DNA from: Bradysia coprophila
Taxonomy: Eukaryota; Arthropoda; Insecta; Diptera; Sciaridae
Length of the DNA stretch: 64,000 nucleotides
Assembly: GCF_014529535.1 (NCBI RefSeq)
Contig: NC_050736.1
Coordinates: 2,604,001-2,668,000 of the forward strand
Direction: 5' to 3'
The notes below the pieces were generated by a model. The model saw only the letters and a list, made by a program, of their open reading frames with translations. It did no database searches and was not told where the DNA came from. Made by a program: the position numbers and the translations under genes. Positions 11,170 to 22,308 of the stretch are shown here, piece after piece. Every line of letters begins with the position of its first letter. Positions within the stretch are counted from its first letter, which is position 1.

Positions 11170-11385
11170 AGAAGTAAAAACATTATTTAGTATTGAAATG
11201 TGGTAGCTTTGAATAAAAACATAAATGTTTGTGGTGATGTAACCTAGGTCCATGAAAACTCAAAATTTGTGTCAATTTTCGTGAAGTATTGAGTTTTCCC
11301 TAACTTAGGTTACATCATCACAAATCTTTCTATTTTTTATTCAAACCTAACACCAAACGATGTTTTTACAAAATATTGTTTGTTA
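11170..11385. repeat. Inverted-repeat element next to the decayed protease-LRR copy
   Basis: The arms share 'gatgtaacctaggt' at the left with 'acttaggttacatcatcac' at the right, plus 'ttgaataaaaa' with 'tttttattcaa' and 'gtaaaaacat' with 'atgtttttac'. Each arm is about 90 bp with scattered mismatches. It sits immediately upstream of the remnant exons at 11388, where the missing first exons of that gene copy would be expected. Confidence 0.6.
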
Positions 11386-11387
11386 GG

Positions 11388-11906
11388 ATGGGGTCAAAGA
11401 GAACTACAGGAGATTCACATGAGTCCATTCCGCTTCACACATACAAGAACGTCTTAACTTGACTTAACTTGACTGTGAGAGAAAGGTCAAAACAGATTTC
11501 TGGTGTAATTAAGAGATCGCTGTAGGAAAATTGTAAGCCTTTACGATATCGTTTCTTTTAAGTTGGAACTTCAATAAACCACGGATATTCTCAGGTACAA
11601 ACCAAAGTACACTTTTGAAAAAAAAAAAACACTAAACTGCAACATGTTAACGCTAATTCGAATCAGTTGGAATTATTGCATGATGATCTGTTCAAAAATA
11701 ATCCATTCCTGGAAGCTCTGTTCAAAGATAACAATTTAAAAATAATTTGGTCGATTTTACGCTCTTGATGTCAGTCAAAACTATCGATTTTCACGGAAAT
11801 CAATGCATAGACAAGGCACTTGGTGATAATATTAATTCGACCAAGCTTCAAATTCATCTCTCAACTACCAGTGCAATGGAACCCAGAAACGAATTATCAG
11901 TTAAAG
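11388..11906 (+). pseudogene. Decayed third copy of the serine protease-LRR gene
   Basis: Starts at a conserved intron end (TTTGTTAG) and GATGGGGTC, matching the start of exon 4 in the two intact copies, then matches 'gagtc.attcc.cttcac' of that exon. The sequence then jumps to 'gtgagagaaa...ggtgtaatta.gagatcg' (end of exon 5) and, after 'ttctcaggtacaaa', directly to the third LRR of exon 6. Missing are exons 1-3, the catalytic-serine part of exon 4 and about 350 bp of exon 6. An A-run and several frame shifts remove any long reading frame, so I read this as non-functional. It matches the C-terminus up to the codon string for the final cysteine region. Confidence 0.85.
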
Positions 11907-11924
11907 TAAGTATTACGGTGAAAG

Positions 11925-12068
11925 AAGTTACATTGTCAACAATTACAATCCAATCGACGTTATTCATTCCACATGCGATTTACACGTTATACATACGTAA
12001 ATGTCGGAACGTTGGTGATGCATGTGGAATGAATAGCGTCGATTGGATTGTGGATGTTACTTCTTATA
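11925..12068. repeat. Palindromic element with a 32-bp near-perfect core arm
   Basis: The arms pair ACAATCCAATCGACGTTATT plus CATTCCACATGC with their reverse complement at about 12020-12052 (one mismatch). The outer ends GAAGTTACAT and ATGTTACTTC also pair. The loop is itself partly palindromic (ATTTAC...GTAAAT). A MITE inserted just beyond the pseudogene end. Confidence 0.7.
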
Positions 12069-12225
12069 ATTCCCAGACTGTATTCCACAATTATTTATTG
12101 GTATCATTTTAGTTACCAGTGGCTTGTTCCTCTAAGTGTCCTTCCAAATTTAAAATATTTTATTATAAGTTATTACAAAAGTTCACTTTCGAAACAAACA
12201 GAAAACTGCAGAAAATATGTCACAT

Positions 12226-12345
12226 GCGGCTATTCATCTGTTATCGATAACCACGACAAAAATAATGACAAACTCTGGGTAATACGGTTCTTTATATAGG
12301 AAAATGTAAAATTGAAATACAAGATTTGAAATTAACAGATTAAAA
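12226..12345 (-). repeat. Dispersed CGATAA-core repeat, copy b
   Basis: On the minus strand it reads 'ttaatctgttaa', 'aaatcttgtatt', 'caattttacattttccta', then 'atttttgtcgtggttatcga' and 'taacagatgaatagccgc'. It matches copy e (36241-36352) best. Confidence 0.6.
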
Positions 12346-12703
12346 ATACTTTGATCGATGAAAGTAATAGACCCGATAATAATACTGGTCATATGCTTCC
12401 CGTTTGTAACAGGTTAAAATTGTCTTCGGATTTTAAATTAATTTCAACTTACACTAAATCAGCAATTATTTTTGTCATATAAGAATTTGTTCAAGTGTTA
12501 CGGTCTTCCTTTTTGATTTATCAACACTCGTATGCAAGGACCAGGAACAACTGAATTATAAAGCGTGTGATTAAAAAATCAAATGAAATAGAAACTGAAA
12601 TTTTAAGTTCATGATGGGTACTACAAGATTGTTACATTGTTTAGTACTCCCAATTTTTTTTTAAAAGTTGAGATACGCTTACTGGTTTTAAAGATTGGGT
12701 AGG

Positions 12704-12986
12704 GTAGATCGATTTTTTCAATTTGAAACTGAAGAATGTGTAAAATTTTCAAAAAAGTCAAGTTGCGCTTCTGGACTTCTGGACTAAACCAGTTCCTTAG
12801 AAAATTCTAAGGCAAACCTTTTTTTTAAATACCAGCTAGTGCTTCGGATATAATCTAGTCAATACTACAGACCCTAAATATTCTATTTTGATAACAATTT
12901 GGTTATTCGTGAAATCAGGTCAGCCACAACCCTCAAAGTACGACTGGGACTGTGTTTTTAAGCTGGTAAAAGTCGATCCACCCTAA
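12704..12986. repeat. TIR element in the upstream part of tandem unit 1
   Basis: Begins AGGGTAGATCGATTTT and ends AAAAGTCGATCCACCCT, followed by TAATAACTATGATCTG. The larger copy in unit 2 (15420-16071) has the same ends and the same right flank, so the insertion predates the gene duplication. Both copies are bordered by TA. Confidence 0.6.
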
Positions 12987-13222
12987 TAACTATGATCTGT
13001 AAAGACAAAACCATACGTATACTAAATTTTATTTACGGATTGAGTAAACAATTATATTTAACCTTAAGTAGTTTGATGCGAATTTTAATAAAATTTAAAT
13101 TAAAAAAACAAGTTTTGTATCGTCCAAATACTTTGGTTTGCTTTCGTAATTAAATATTGATTGGTTTACAGATACGTATATGTATCCAGTTGTTCGATAC
13201 TCTTTGACTTAAACGCTTGTGA

Positions 13223-15131
13223 ATGTTGCCGAATGTGTGCATTGTGAGGTCACTGATTGTGGTGTTCATACATTTGGGATTTAATGAAATCAGTGCAAAC
13301 GAATGTGGTACGACAGAATATATTGATCCGAAAATAGTAGGAGGTACTGCAACGGTTAGAGGTGCCTGGCCCTTCTTGGCTGCGCTGTTCTACGTTGAAG
13401 ACCCGAAATTTTTCTGTGGATCTACGTTAATATCTGGAAAGCATGTGCTAACAGGTACATAGGCTCTCTTTTTCTTTGATTCTTTCAACAATTTTATAAA
13501 TAATATTGCAGCTGCTCACTGTGTTCGACAAAAAAATTCGCGTAGGAAACTTGCACCAGAAGGTATTTTCTTTTAGTTAATAATTTAATTCGAATTTAAT
13601 TCAGAGTACCCTCCACTAATAAGATGTGACTGTTCTTCTTGGTGCGTACAATCTTGATGTAAAATTAGAAAGAGGTGCTGAACAAAGAGATGTAGAAGAA
13701 ATTTATTTGCATCCGGATTGGAGAGCATTTAGTGAGAAATATGATGCTGACTTAGCAATATTAGTTCTAAGTCGAATAGTAGAGTTTACAAAGTACATTC
13801 GTCCTATTTGTATGCCTGACGATGACCTTCCTACTGATACGTCTGGATCGATTGTTGGTAAAGATTTTGATTTCTGGCTCAAGAGACAATTTAAAAAAAT
13901 CTAAACATTTTTGCTTAGGATGGGGTCTTTCCGAGAGAAGCAAAGGAAATAACCGTGAGTCGATTCCACTCCACGCCTACACAAAAGCTTTGAACGATAC
14001 GTATTGCTATACAACACAACAATTTATTGCAATGTTTTCATCGATGAGGGCATTTTGCGGCGCCGGTGAAGGATCACCTAACAAAGGCGACAGTGGTGGT
14101 GCGAAAGTTACAATATTTTAAGTGCAAACCAATTGACGATCCATAACTCTCGCCTACAGGTGGTTTTTTCATTCTTTCCGGCTCGTCTTGGATTCAATAT
14201 GGAATTATTTCGGCTTCTCTGTCCGATGCAAGGGGTAATGTGCTACCAAATTCATTCACACTCTATACAAATTTGAGAGCATTCAGGAGTTGGATAGACG
14301 AAACGGTTGAAAAAGGTGGAAGCAGTGTGATGACAGCGAGAGAAAAAGAGAAGGTGAAAACTGATGTGTGGTGTAATTATGAGATCGTTCCTGAGAGTTT
14401 GTACGTCCGTATATGTTAATATTTATGTCACTTAAAAGTAATATACGATGCACTTTCTCAGGTACAAATGTTCTGTATGGGGTGTTAACGTTACGAATAC
14501 AAATGTTGAGGTTGGTTCAATCACCGGCTCACATTTAAGTGGGTATGATGCACATAATGTAAGACAAATCTGGTTTTGGACTGGTACACTCGAGCATATA
14601 CCGTCTGGCATTGGCCGGAAGTTCAACGTTTTGGAAAAATTTGTGGTTGGTTTTGAAGACAGAAATTTGGGATTGAAGCTCCTTCAACGTTCAAATTTTA
14701 AAGACATGGAAAACCTATGGTATATAGATGTAAACTATAATAACATTGAGATTGTTGACGAAGATACTCTAAGAGACCTTCCAAATTTAAAATATTTTGT
14801 AATAAACAACAACAAGCTAAAGATGTTGCAGAAGTACACTTTCGAAAAGAACGCTAAACTGGAACATGTCAATGCTAATTCCAATCAGCTCGAATTTTTG
14901 GATGGTGATCTTTTCAAAAATAATCCATTGCTGGAGGAAGCCCTTTTTAAAGACAACAATTTGAAAACAATTTCCGTCGATTTTACACGCTTGGGGTCAA
15001 TCAAAACAATCGATTTTCGCGGAAATCAATGCATAGACAAGACACTTGGCGATGTTAATAATTCTACCGAGTTTCAAACTCTTCTCAACTACCAGTGCAG
15101 TCGAATCGAGGATCGAATTTTTTTCAGTTGA
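13223..15131 (+). CDS. Secreted trypsin-fold serine protease fused to a leucine-rich-repeat domain, copy 1
   Basis: Six exons: 13223-13454, 13512-13562, 13624-13857, 13919-14098, 14160-14400, 14462-15131, giving 535 residues with introns of 57-61 bp. Signal peptide (hydrophobic SLIVVFIHLGF), then a short cysteine-bearing propeptide and activation site DPK|IVGG. Triad: His in TAAHC, Asp in YDADLAILVL, Ser in NKGDSGGG. Cysteines fit the C1-C122, C42-C58 and C168-C182 bonds. C191-C220 and C136-C201 are absent; the residue before GDSGG is KG, with Asn at the usual Cys191. A charged linker (TAREKEKVKT) leads to an N-cap (CNYEIV...YKC), about five 24-residue LRRs (LKYFVINNNKLKMLQKYTFE and so on) and a C-cap (QCID...YQCS). 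Without the last splice the protease frame ends nine codons later. The active site looks functional. By inference it is an extracellular protease aimed by its LRR domain. Confidence 0.85.
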
Positions 15132-15419
15132 AGGTAATGTCCAAAAATTCGAATATCGTTGTTAGATTTACGTCTGAAACGTTTACCATTACTTTATCAA
15201 TTGAAATACAAAGCGTTGCATCGAAATAGTCTTTTCAATATTACTTTATGAAAACTGTGGTCCAATACAGGATAAGGTTCTACTATTAAACTTTATGCAT
15301 TTTTATTATCTTTTCCCGCAACTTCCTCTACTCTTCTGTATATTATATTAAACTCTCTGGTAAATACCACCGCGATTTTGAAACTCAATGTCAAGTCGAG
15401 ACACACTTACATGGAAAAT
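15132..15419. other. 3' flank of copy 1, end of tandem unit 1
   Basis: Non-coding. Its first part resembles the sequence after copy 2 (18205-18300: 'gatttacg.ctg.aacg', 'ttgtatcgaaat'), so the duplicated unit includes this flank. No AATAAA is visible close to the stop. Confidence 0.45.
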
Positions 15420-16071
15420 AGGGTGGATCGATTTTACCAATTTGAAATTCCAGTCCATTTCGTAGTTTGCCGAGACGCGAGACTAATCTAACTGCATTAT
15501 CATTACTTTTTCGAGTCCGACTACTTTGAAGTGCGAAACAGCTCTTTGATCGATTTTTTGGGCTATCGTGACCGTGGAGGGGATCCGATAAACTTATTGA
15601 AAGATGCTTGTACTGTGGGGTGTGTCGAAAATGTCGAATGTTGAAAATCTTCGAAAATGTCAAGCTGAGCTTCAGGACCCACCATGGACTCAACAAATTC
15701 CGTAGAAAATGCTAAAGCAAAACTTTATTTTTTAAATATAGGTGCTTGGTATATAGTTCGTTGTTTTTCTTTGCCGTTGGTGATGAATAGTTTGTTGCTT
15801 TTATGAGACGATAGCGGCAATACACCAAAATACACGCGCTACCACCGCCGACACCCGACAGTGGAATATGATGTTCAGAAACTCAACATTCTTCACAAGT
15901 TTAGATTCAATATTAAAAGTAACGTCTACTAATTACAAAGTCGATTATATAGCCAATACTACAGAAATATTAGAGTAAGACAGGTAAACCCTCACAGTAC
16001 ACTCACTTCTTAAAACTCGAGAATTTTCAAAAAATCATCTTCATTTTCAAGTTGGTAAAATCGATCCACCC
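15420..16071. mobile_element. TIR element (TA-flanked) in the upstream part of tandem unit 2
   Basis: Left end TAGGGTGGATCGATTTTACC, continuing with AATTTGAA; right end is the reverse complement with a single mismatch in about 28 bp. TA borders both ends, which suits a Tc1/mariner-like MITE. The interior includes sequence related to 12760-12840 in unit 1 ('gtcaag.tg.gcttc.gga') but is about 370 bp longer. No coding region seen. Confidence 0.7.
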
Positions 16072-16310
16072 TAATAACTATGATCTGGAAAAACCATCCG
16101 TATACTAAATGTTATGTACGGATTGATTAAATAATTATATTAGACATCAAGTACTTTGAAGCGTCTTTTAATAAAATTTATTTTAAAGAAACCAGTTTTG
16201 TATTGTCAAAATACTTTGGTTGGCTTTCGCAATTAAACATTGATTTAAAGTTTCGTATTATGTGTTCAGTTGTTCGATAATCTTTGACTTTAGAACATTA
16301 TCGCTTGCGA

Positions 16311-18204
16311 ATGTCGTCGAATGTGTGTATAGTGAGGTCTTTGATTTTGTTGTTCATACATTTGGGATTTAAGGAAATCAGTGCAAACGAATGTGGTACG
16401 ACAGAATATATTGATCCGAAAATAGTAGGAGGTACTGCAACGGTTAGAGGTGCCTGGCCCTTCTTGGCTGCGCTGTTCTACGTTGAAGACCCGAAATTCT
16501 TTTGTGGATCTACGGTTATATCTGGAAAGCATGTGCTAACAGGTACATAGGCTCTTTTTCTTTGATTCTTTCAACAATTTTGTTAATAATATTGCAGCTG
16601 CTCACTGTGTTCAACAAAAAAATTCGCGTAGGAAACTCGCACCAGAAGGTATTTCCTTATAATTAATAATTTAACCCGAATTCGATTGAGAGTACCTTCC
16701 ACTTAAAAGATGTGACTGTTCTCCTGGGTGCGTATAATCTTGACTTAAAAATCGAAAGAGGTATTGAACAGAGAGATGTGGAAGCAATTTATTTACATCC
16801 GGATTGGAGAGCATTTAGTGATCAATATGATGCCGACTTAGCAATATTAGTTCTAAGTCGAATAGTTGAGTTTACAAAGTACATTCGTCCTATTTGTATG
16901 CCTGCCGATGATCTTCCGATTGATACGCCTGGATCGATTGTTGGTAACGATTTTGATTTCTGGCTAATTTAAAAAAAATCTAAACATTTTTGCTTAGGAT
17001 GGGGTCTTTCCGAGAGAAGCACAGACAACCACCCTGAGTCGATTCCACTTCACGCTTACACGAAAGCTTTAAACGATTCGTATTGCTATACGACACAACA
17101 ATTTCTTGCATTGTTTTCATCGACGAGGGTATTTTGTGGCGGCGGTGAAGGATCACCTAACAAAGGCGACAGTGGTGGTGCGAAAGTTACAATTTTTAAA
17201 GAACAAATCACTTGACGATCTATAATCTCGCCTTCAGGTGGTTTCTTCATTCTTTCCGGCTCGTCATGGACCCAATATGGAATTATTTCCGCTTCTATAT
17301 CTGACGCAAGGGGTAATGTGTTACCAAATTCATTCACACTCTATACAAATTTGAGGGCATTCAGGAGCTGGATAGACGAAACGGTAGAAAAAGATGGAAG
17401 CAGTGTGATGACAGCGAGAGAAAAAGAGAAGGTGAAAACTGATGTGTGGTGTAATTATGAGATTGTTCTTGAGAGTTTGTACGTCCGTATGTTATTATTT
17501 GTGTTACTAAAAAGTAACAAACGACGCACTTTCTCAGGTACAAATGTTCTGTATGGGGGGTTAACGTGACGAATACAAATTTCGAGGTTGGATCATTCAC
17601 TGGCTCACATGTAAATGGATATGATGCACAAAATGTAACAGAAATCTGGTTTTGGACTGGTACACTCGAGCATATACCGTTTGGCATTGGTCGAAAGTTC
17701 AACGTTTTGGAGAAATTTTGGGTCAGTTACGATGACAGAAATTTGGGATTGAAACGCTTACAACGATCAAATTTTAAAGACATGGGACACCTATGGTATA
17801 TAGATGTTAAATATAATGACGTAGATACTGTTGACGAAGATACTTTGAGAGACCTTCCAAATTTAAAATATTTTGTTATAAATAACAACAAGCTCAAAAT
17901 GTTGCAAAAGCACACTTTTGAAAAGAACACCAAACTAAAACACGTTAATGCTAACTCCAATCAGCTGCAATTTGTGCATGGTGATCTTTTCAAAAATAAT
18001 CAATTGCTGGAGGAAGCTCTTTTCAAAGACAACAATTTGAAAACCATTTCGGTCGATTTTACACGCTTGGGGTCAATCAAAACAATCGATTTTCGCGGAA
18101 ATCAATGCATAGACAAGGAACTTGGCGATGTTAATAATTCTACCGAGCTTCAAACTCTTCTCAACTACCAGTGCAATCGAATGGATCGATTTTTTTTCAG
18201 TTAA
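16311..18204 (+). CDS. Secreted serine protease-LRR fusion, copy 2
   Basis: Same plan as copy 1, with exons 16311-16542, 16598-16648, 16710-16943, 16998-17177, 17238-17478, 17538-18204; exons 1-5 have identical lengths in both copies and the product is 534 residues. The ATG at 16311 (MSSNVCIVRS) corresponds exactly to copy 1. The activation site IVGG, TAAHC, YDADLAIL and GDSGGG are all kept, as are the linker, LRR N-cap, 24-residue repeats and C-cap. Differences cluster in exon 3 (DLKIERGIEQRDVEA), around exon 4 (STDNHPES, GGGEGSPNK) and on the LRR surface (WVSYDDRN, VKYNDVDTVD, QLQFVHGD), while the scaffold is unchanged. A TCAGTTGTTCG initiator-like motif lies about 45 bp before the ATG; copy 1 has CCAGTTGTTCG there. 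AATAAA at 18463-18468. Confidence 0.85.
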
Positions 18205-18462
18205 AAGTAATGTAAAAATGTCTTTTTAGATTTACGCCTGTAACGGTTATCAAGTGAAATACAAAGTGTTGTATCGAAATATTAGTCTTTTGATAATTAA
18301 TATAGTAAAAGGTGAGATGGCGAAACTGTTTGAGATCCTTTTTACTGAGATAGTAACGTACTCTGTATAACAAAGCATTTCTGACTGAAAATTGGCTGAT
18401 GAAAATAGACTTTATCAATGTCAGTTTCACACATAAGCTGCGGAAACCTCAGAACAATTGCA

Positions 18463-18468
18463 AATAAA
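18463..18468 (+). terminator. Candidate polyadenylation signal of copy 2
   Basis: AATAAA about 259 bp after the stop codon; the nearest one I can see. Confidence 0.4.
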
Positions 18469-18469
18469 A

Positions 18470-19829
18470 TCATTGTTAATATACCAAGCACAAAGTCGAT
18501 TTTATTTCACACTCAACGAACAAAAAATGAGAAACTTTCGTATTTACCGTTCGACAAATCCTAATTGGAGAACAAACAACGATAATACCACTAACCGTCT
18601 AATATTGAACAATATTAACCGCATCTGCAAAGCGAACCCTTTATTCCCTACACACACTCTCCTTCGCTCTTTCTGCATTCGCCAACTGTAAGATTTATGT
18701 TCCTGTAAATAAACTTGCAACTGAACGGGATTGAAGAAGATATGTAGAATGTATTGCCTAGCCACCCCAAATTTATGATTGGATATAAGTGATTTCAAAT
18801 ACGATAAAGGGTGAGGTATTTGTCTTGGGCGCGCGGCGTTGCAACAGGTGTATTCACCATAAAACAATATGTACGCTTCGGTTTGCTGTTCATGCACGTT
18901 GAGAATCTTATATGTGATTCAATTATTTCATATACATGTACACTTTTTAGGTTATATAGTTATATTAACTGGGTTAAACCTTTACGTGTTACACGTATAA
19001 ATATATATACTAAGAAAAGCGCAGCGGATATGATTTATTTGTATCGTAAATCCACAAAAGCAATGAATATTTTACACAAGAAGCCATATAATTGAACGAG
19101 TTGAAGGGATGGCAGCAAGTTTTGGTGGTTTTATTATGATATGTGTTTGGTTTTTCGGTATGGTGTGCGAGGTGAGTATTATGTGGAACCATACGGGATG
19201 AGTGATTTGTGTAAGAATAATGACTTTTGCTTATACTTCACTATAGATCAAGTATTGTTTTATCGCAAAAAGCATAAAACTGGAAGCAGAAAATCGTGTA
19301 CAAAATCCCGAGTCATTAATTTTAATATGATTTTGATATTGCTCTTTTGTTCACTTATATTCCCAGGCGATGTGTATTTCAATGATTCATACGAATTCTA
19401 TTGATTGGATACACAGGGACTACACACACCGCATATTGGCAGCATATTTTGAGCTGAATCGCAAATTAATTACCTCAGTCGAAAATTTGATTTTGATAAC
19501 AAGAAATTCGAGCATACCCGCATCGAATGTACAATTTTGGTCAATGTTCTTTTCGACCTCATTTCAATTTAACATTTTTTCTACACTGAAAGCACAAGCA
19601 TTAGATAGTTTTAAACTCAGTACCGAATATCAAATTCAATTTTTTGTCTATTACATCGGGATACTGAAGAGTACAGAACTACATGAGTGTGGTATAACAC
19701 ACCTGCGAATTTCATGACAATTTCGTGACATACCTACTCGTACTGTATTACGCTGTTTTCAGCTATTCATTTAATACATAATAAAATTTTGTAAAATTCG
19801 CTCCAAAGTAGTTGTGCATTTTCAGTGTA

Positions 19830-19866
<37 letters not shown>

Positions 19867-22250
19867 ATTCACATCAATTTTGAAAAAGTTTGTATAATGT
19901 AATATATGTATCACACGAGTGAAAGTAGTTACTGCACTGAACTTTACATATCTCATTTGAAACTATCTTCGTAATAACTGATGATTTATTGACATATATT
20001 CGCTAAAATTGCAAATGGTTTTTTTTATAGCAGGTGATTGCATAAATAATCAAAACAGATTATTTCGAATATCTCTTCCCACTTTTTTTTGTATCGGCTG
20101 GAAGTTGCTTAAAATGGGCCAAAAAATATGTATTCTTAAAAAAAAACTAATGACCACCTCTAGTAGTAATTAAAGAAATCATACACATAGTTAACTTGTA
20201 AAAGTACCTTTCAACATGACAAGAGAACTAGATACATTCTACAAACTCCCTATTGATTACTAAGTATAGGTAGCCCCTTTATGAAAGCGGTGGTGTCTCT
20301 GTTTCAACTGCAACAGCTCTCATGACAACATTTTCTTTGAAATTTCGATCCGTGTAATAAAACGACGGAAGTTTAAAGGCTTGATTAAACATTTTCATCC
20401 GCAGGAGACAGGGTTCGTTGGAACCGGATTCTCGATCAGGCCAAGGCCCATAAGTGGCTGTAGCGCCGGAGAAGTAAGTATCTGCAGGACATCATACACT
20501 CCACTACTAGTACGGGAAGGTTCCACTGAAGTAGCAAATAAACAATTTAATAGTGACCATAATGCACCTTCGTAGTGTTCGGGTAGCTAAAAAAAATGTT
20601 AGAAATCGTCAAGAACTTTGAGTTCAAAATAGCCAGAATATCAAATTCTTTGGAGCCATCAATCCTAGAGTGTTACGAGTGTTACCTTAAAGCCCTACGA
20701 CTGCTACACAATTACGACCAACAAGTTATAAATGTATGAGTTATTTCAGATAGTTATTACCTGATTAGAATACAATTAATGAAATGGGAAATTGAACTCA
20801 CGAACTCATAAACTATAAAGAACTTAGTGCAAATTAGATGCACGGTCTCAATAAAAATCTTGCATCTCTTCTGCTCTAAGTTTTTTATGCGTTGTAGGGC
20901 AGGAGATGTGGCCGATACTTTCTTGTACCAATACGATGGTTTTTTATGCGAACCTTTAGGTTTTGTTGCCGCTGGGACTCGTGGATTATATAAATATCAA
21001 GATTCTCAAACATCAATGTAATTGGGCGTACGTTTTTCATATTGTTTTGTGCTGAGAATGTCTTAAAGGTCGAGGAAGATACAATTAAATTTCATAGTTC
21101 TAGGTAATTTTAGTCAGAACAGTAAGGTTATTTTAGGTGTTTAGTGTTTTAATTCACGCTGTAAATTGCAACGAACTTCGTGTAAATTCAGTTTTGTGTT
21201 AATAGAGACACTAACTAGTAAAATCAACAGCATAAACAAACACCCAGCCATTTGAAAGTTTCAAATATATTTTTCGTATAGTTTCATCGTCATGCGATAT
21301 AACCACTTACGTATTCTGTGAAAAAGAAGCTTTATAAGCGAACCGAGTCGCGTTATGAGCTACTATTCCGTAATGTTTGTTCTGTATGGCAGAGGAAACG
21401 TGAAAAGTTTAATTCAAAGAAACTTCTTAAATTTCAACTTTACACCGTAAGCGTGTATGTATAACGTTTTCATTTCAGCCATTTGCCGCATCCAGCCAAT
21501 AATAAAAAATAAATTTTTTTATGTACTGATGCCGTCAGCCCAGGTGGCAATAAAATGTTAAGTTTATGCTCACAATTTTGATAAGTGCAAGCCATATCTT
21601 TCGAATGTACCTAATCTCTCTCTATATATTATGTATGTGACTGATGTACTTTAATATGCGAGGGATTTAAAGTGTAAATAAAATAACTAGAGAAGAGCCT
21701 CGGTGCTTAACCATTCATGGAAATAAAAATATTTTCAGTTTGCTAAGGAATGCATGAAACGTTCAAAAAAGAAATCTTTCAACATTTTCTTTAATTCTTC
21801 ACAAAGAGTCTCCAAATGAAAAAAAAAAAGTTGATAGTTAGTTTTCTATAAAAGTCTGCATATATTCACTTGTGACTAAAAATGTCCCGAATATAACATA
21901 ATTTTCGTACCCAAAAACCTCACAAAAAAGATTCAAGAATTAACCTTTCGCAGACGTGAATCGCATTAAAAAAATATTTATCAAATCTATTACTTCATAT
22001 CTTCTTCTCTACAGACAAAGAAGACGACATTAGCTAGAGCTCGCTCTGTTTGTGCCGTCTCTGCCAATAAGATACATGATAATTATAGACATGCATTTCA
22101 TTATCGGATCTTTAAATTATTTTTTACCTGAATTCTGATGTGCTTCCTTGCGGGTAATTCGTTCGGCTTGGTGTTTTGACGGTTTGTAAGAACCGTGCAC
22201 TAACTTTAATTTGAATTTGAATAAGATGATGTTAGTTTGAGCCCATCAAT
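18470..22250. other. Long intergenic stretch, no gene established
   Basis: Contains a (TC)n microsatellite and two short exon-like stretches (20402-20469 with a GTAAGT donor; 20898-21021) that I cannot place in a gene. Otherwise I see nothing. Confidence 0.35.
19832..19863. repeat. (TC)n microsatellite
   Basis: About 15 uninterrupted TC dinucleotides. Confidence 0.95.
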
Positions 22251-22302
22251 TATTTTTGTAGTAGTTGTGGAATAACAGATGATGTAACAAAGTCAATGAA
22301 AA

Positions 22303-22308
22303 TTTATT
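22303..22308 (-). terminator. AATAAA overlapping the DRC2 stop codon
   Basis: On the minus strand the last codons read GAA TAA A, so the stop TAA lies inside an AATAAA hexamer. No other canonical signal is obvious in the next 60 bases. Confidence 0.3.

Noticed and set aside
20402-20469. Exon-like stretch with CCGCAG acceptor and GTAAGT donor; one frame reads DRVRWNRILDQAKAHKWL, like the end of a non-LTR retrotransposon
   Set aside because: Too short, the frame meets a stop at once, and nothing around it supports either a gene or an element.
20898-21021. Protein-like frame AGDVADTFLYQYDGFLCEPL after a possible acceptor
   Set aside because: About 41 codons, no family recognised and no partner exon demonstrated.
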